A stretch of DNA of 6,254 nucleotides from positions 1 to 6,254 of the forward strand of contig CALMNV010000053.1 of assembly GCA_937873285.1 (NCBI GenBank), written 5' to 3'. The DNA is from an uncultured Intrasporangium sp. GTDB lineage: Bacteria; Actinomycetota; Actinomycetes; Actinomycetales; Dermatophilaceae. The notes beneath the pieces were generated by a model. That model saw only the letters and a list, made by a program, of their open reading frames with translations, had not been told where the DNA came from and did no database searches. The position numbers and the translations under genes are program-made. Shown here in pieces: positions 5,497 to 6,254 of the stretch (its first letter is position 1; each line of letters starts with the position of its first letter).

Positions 5497-5810
5497 GGGT
5501 GGTGCGGGATCGGGCCGCCGCGTGGCCGCCCCGTCCGGAGCGGATCCGGCTCGCCGCCATCACCAGGGCGATGAGTGCGAGGACCAGGGCGACGGGAAGT
5601 GCCAGCTGGTGCGGCCCGAAGGTGGCGATGCCGTCGTCGAGCCGGGCGCCGACGCCGGACAGCTCCGCGCTCCCGTTGGCTCGTCGACGCCCGCCCGGAG
5701 CTCGCGCCCACCCGAGGTGAGCTCGGCCGCACCCGTCGTGAGCGCGACGGCGCCGTCCCGCAGCCTGCCTGCCCGTTCGCCATGCCGGTGCTCACTGGCT
5801 GTGATGCCGC
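5497..5810 (-). pseudogene. Frame-disrupted remnant of a membrane protein with G-A-x-x-L repeats
   Basis: No intact gene is present, but protein-like stretches on the - strand line up across frames. One frame (about 5810-5760) gives V-S-T-G-M-A-N-G-Q-A-G. The next (about 5765-5685) gives R-D-G-A-V-A-L-T-T-G-A-A-E-L-T-S-G-G-R-E-L. Then, after an apparent 1-nt loss near 5683, A-N-G-S-A-E-L-S-G-V-G-A-R-L-D-D-G leads into a membrane helix L-P-V-A-L-V-L-A-L-I-A-L-V-M-A-A (about 5610-5555) followed by a basic tail. Repeats of G-A-x-x-L-x-x-G before a membrane helix are typical of YhgE/Pip and some MMPL-type proteins, so this may be such a fragment. At least two frameshifts and no clean stop codon indicate decay or sequence errors. 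The left end is approximate. Confidence 0.45.
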
Positions 5811-5821
5811 GCACCTGCACG

Positions 5822-6103
5822 TCAGCCGTTCGTGTGGTTCCGCTGCGTCCCCATGACGGGGTCATGGGCCAGGTCGGCGGTCCAGGTGGTGCTGCAGGGC
5901 CGCCACGACGAGGTCGACGTCGACGAGCGCCCGTTCCTCGCGCCCATGCGCGGGTCGTCGGCGAAGGAGAGCCGCCGGAGGTGCGGAAGGCGCTCGGCCG
6001 GCAGCTCGCCGAGGACACGGGCCACCTCCGCGAGGGTGGGGTGCTCACCGTGCCGCTCGACCGGGAGGGTGTCCCCACGCGCGAGCGAAGACGGTTCCGG
6101 TCA
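5822..6103 (-). pseudogene. Unrecognised, probably frame-disrupted coding remnant
   Basis: A - strand frame open from about 6103 to TGA 5822-5824 begins in a protein-like way: G-D-T-L-P-V-E-R-H-G-E-H-P-T-L-A-E-V-A-R (about 6075-6015), then L-G-E-L-P-A-E-R-L-P-H-L-R-R-L and D-D-P-R-M-G. After about 5945 the frame turns into a Ser/Thr/Trp-rich run, while the neighbouring frame gives R-E-E-R-A-L-V-D-V-D-L-V-V-A-A-L-Q-H-H-L-D before a stop. That suggests one frameshift near 5945. No family was recognised and no start codon with a ribosome site is evident. If the frame is genuine as it stands, it would be a short hypothetical protein with an unusual C-terminus. Confidence 0.35.
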
Positions 6104-6203
6104 GGCAGTACGGCCCGCACTCCCGCCGGGGTCCCGGCCCGCGCTGCCCGACGTCCGTCAGGGCGCGACCGGAGAAGTGGGCACCGTGTAGGGAGTTCGC
6201 CCG

Positions 6204-6254
6204 ATGTGCCGGTTCCTGCGGACGGTCACCCTCGTCGTCACCAGCTCGACCTCG
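6204..6254 (+). CDS. Possible start of a gene running off the right edge
   Basis: ATG 6204 has GGGAG 9 nt upstream (6190-6194), and the 17 codons to the window end all finish in G or C, encoding M-C-R-F-L-R-T-V-T-L-V-V-T-S-S-T-S. That could be the basic and hydrophobic opening of a secreted or membrane protein, but the piece is too short to identify. A competing reading is a - strand frame entering from the right edge and ending at TGA 6158-6160 (31 codons, E-V-E-L-V-T-T-R-V-T-V). Only one of the two is likely to be real. Confidence 0.25.
   Translation, partial: MCRFLRTVTLVVTSSTS

Noticed and set aside
5832..6191. A 119-codon + strand open frame across the disrupted region.
   Set aside because: Arg/Ser/Pro-rich composition with no ribosome site or recognisable motif; the - strand segments look more protein-like.
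1..6254. CRISPR array, tRNA, rRNA or insertion sequence.
   Set aside because: No regularly spaced direct repeats, cloverleaf arms, rRNA motifs, transposase motifs or terminal inverted repeats were seen.

Overview
The window is very GC-rich DNA, with coding frames whose third codon positions are almost all G or C. It carries a WhiB-family regulator, a DUF5679 protein and a DivIVA-like coiled-coil protein. Together these point to an actinobacterium; a Micrococcales/Intrasporangiaceae-type genome is my guess, not something the sequence proves.

Layout. The left part (1-1802) reads on the + strand. It holds the C-terminal end of an unrecognised protein with an ABM-like domain, then a 53-residue DUF5679 zinc-ribbon protein, then a 297-residue protein that looks like a RiPP/TOMM leader-binding (RRE) domain fused to a degenerate E1/ThiF-like domain. 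A short hairpin lies between this gene and the convergent selO.

The middle part (1850-4965) reads on the - strand. In transcription order it is a 327-residue DivIVA-like coiled-coil protein, a WhiB-type iron-sulfur regulator, and the protein AMPylase SelO. The first two are 245 bp apart, and each is preceded by a near-identical 19-bp element, so they may be co-regulated. selO starts 93 bp after whiB and may be read through from it.

The right part starts with a divergent + strand gene for an 86-residue single-pass membrane protein (5178-5438), followed by a perfect 15-bp hairpin. From about 5500 to 6160 no intact gene is visible. Protein-like stretches on the - strand switch frame several times, which suggests decayed genes or sequence errors. 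A possible new + strand gene begins at 6204 and runs off the end.

Functionally the clearest theme is cell-cycle and redox biology: a WhiB Fe-S switch, a DivIVA-like polar/septal scaffold candidate and redox-linked AMPylation by SelO. The most intriguing item is the orphan RRE/E1-like protein, which has no YcaO enzyme or evident precursor peptide beside it.
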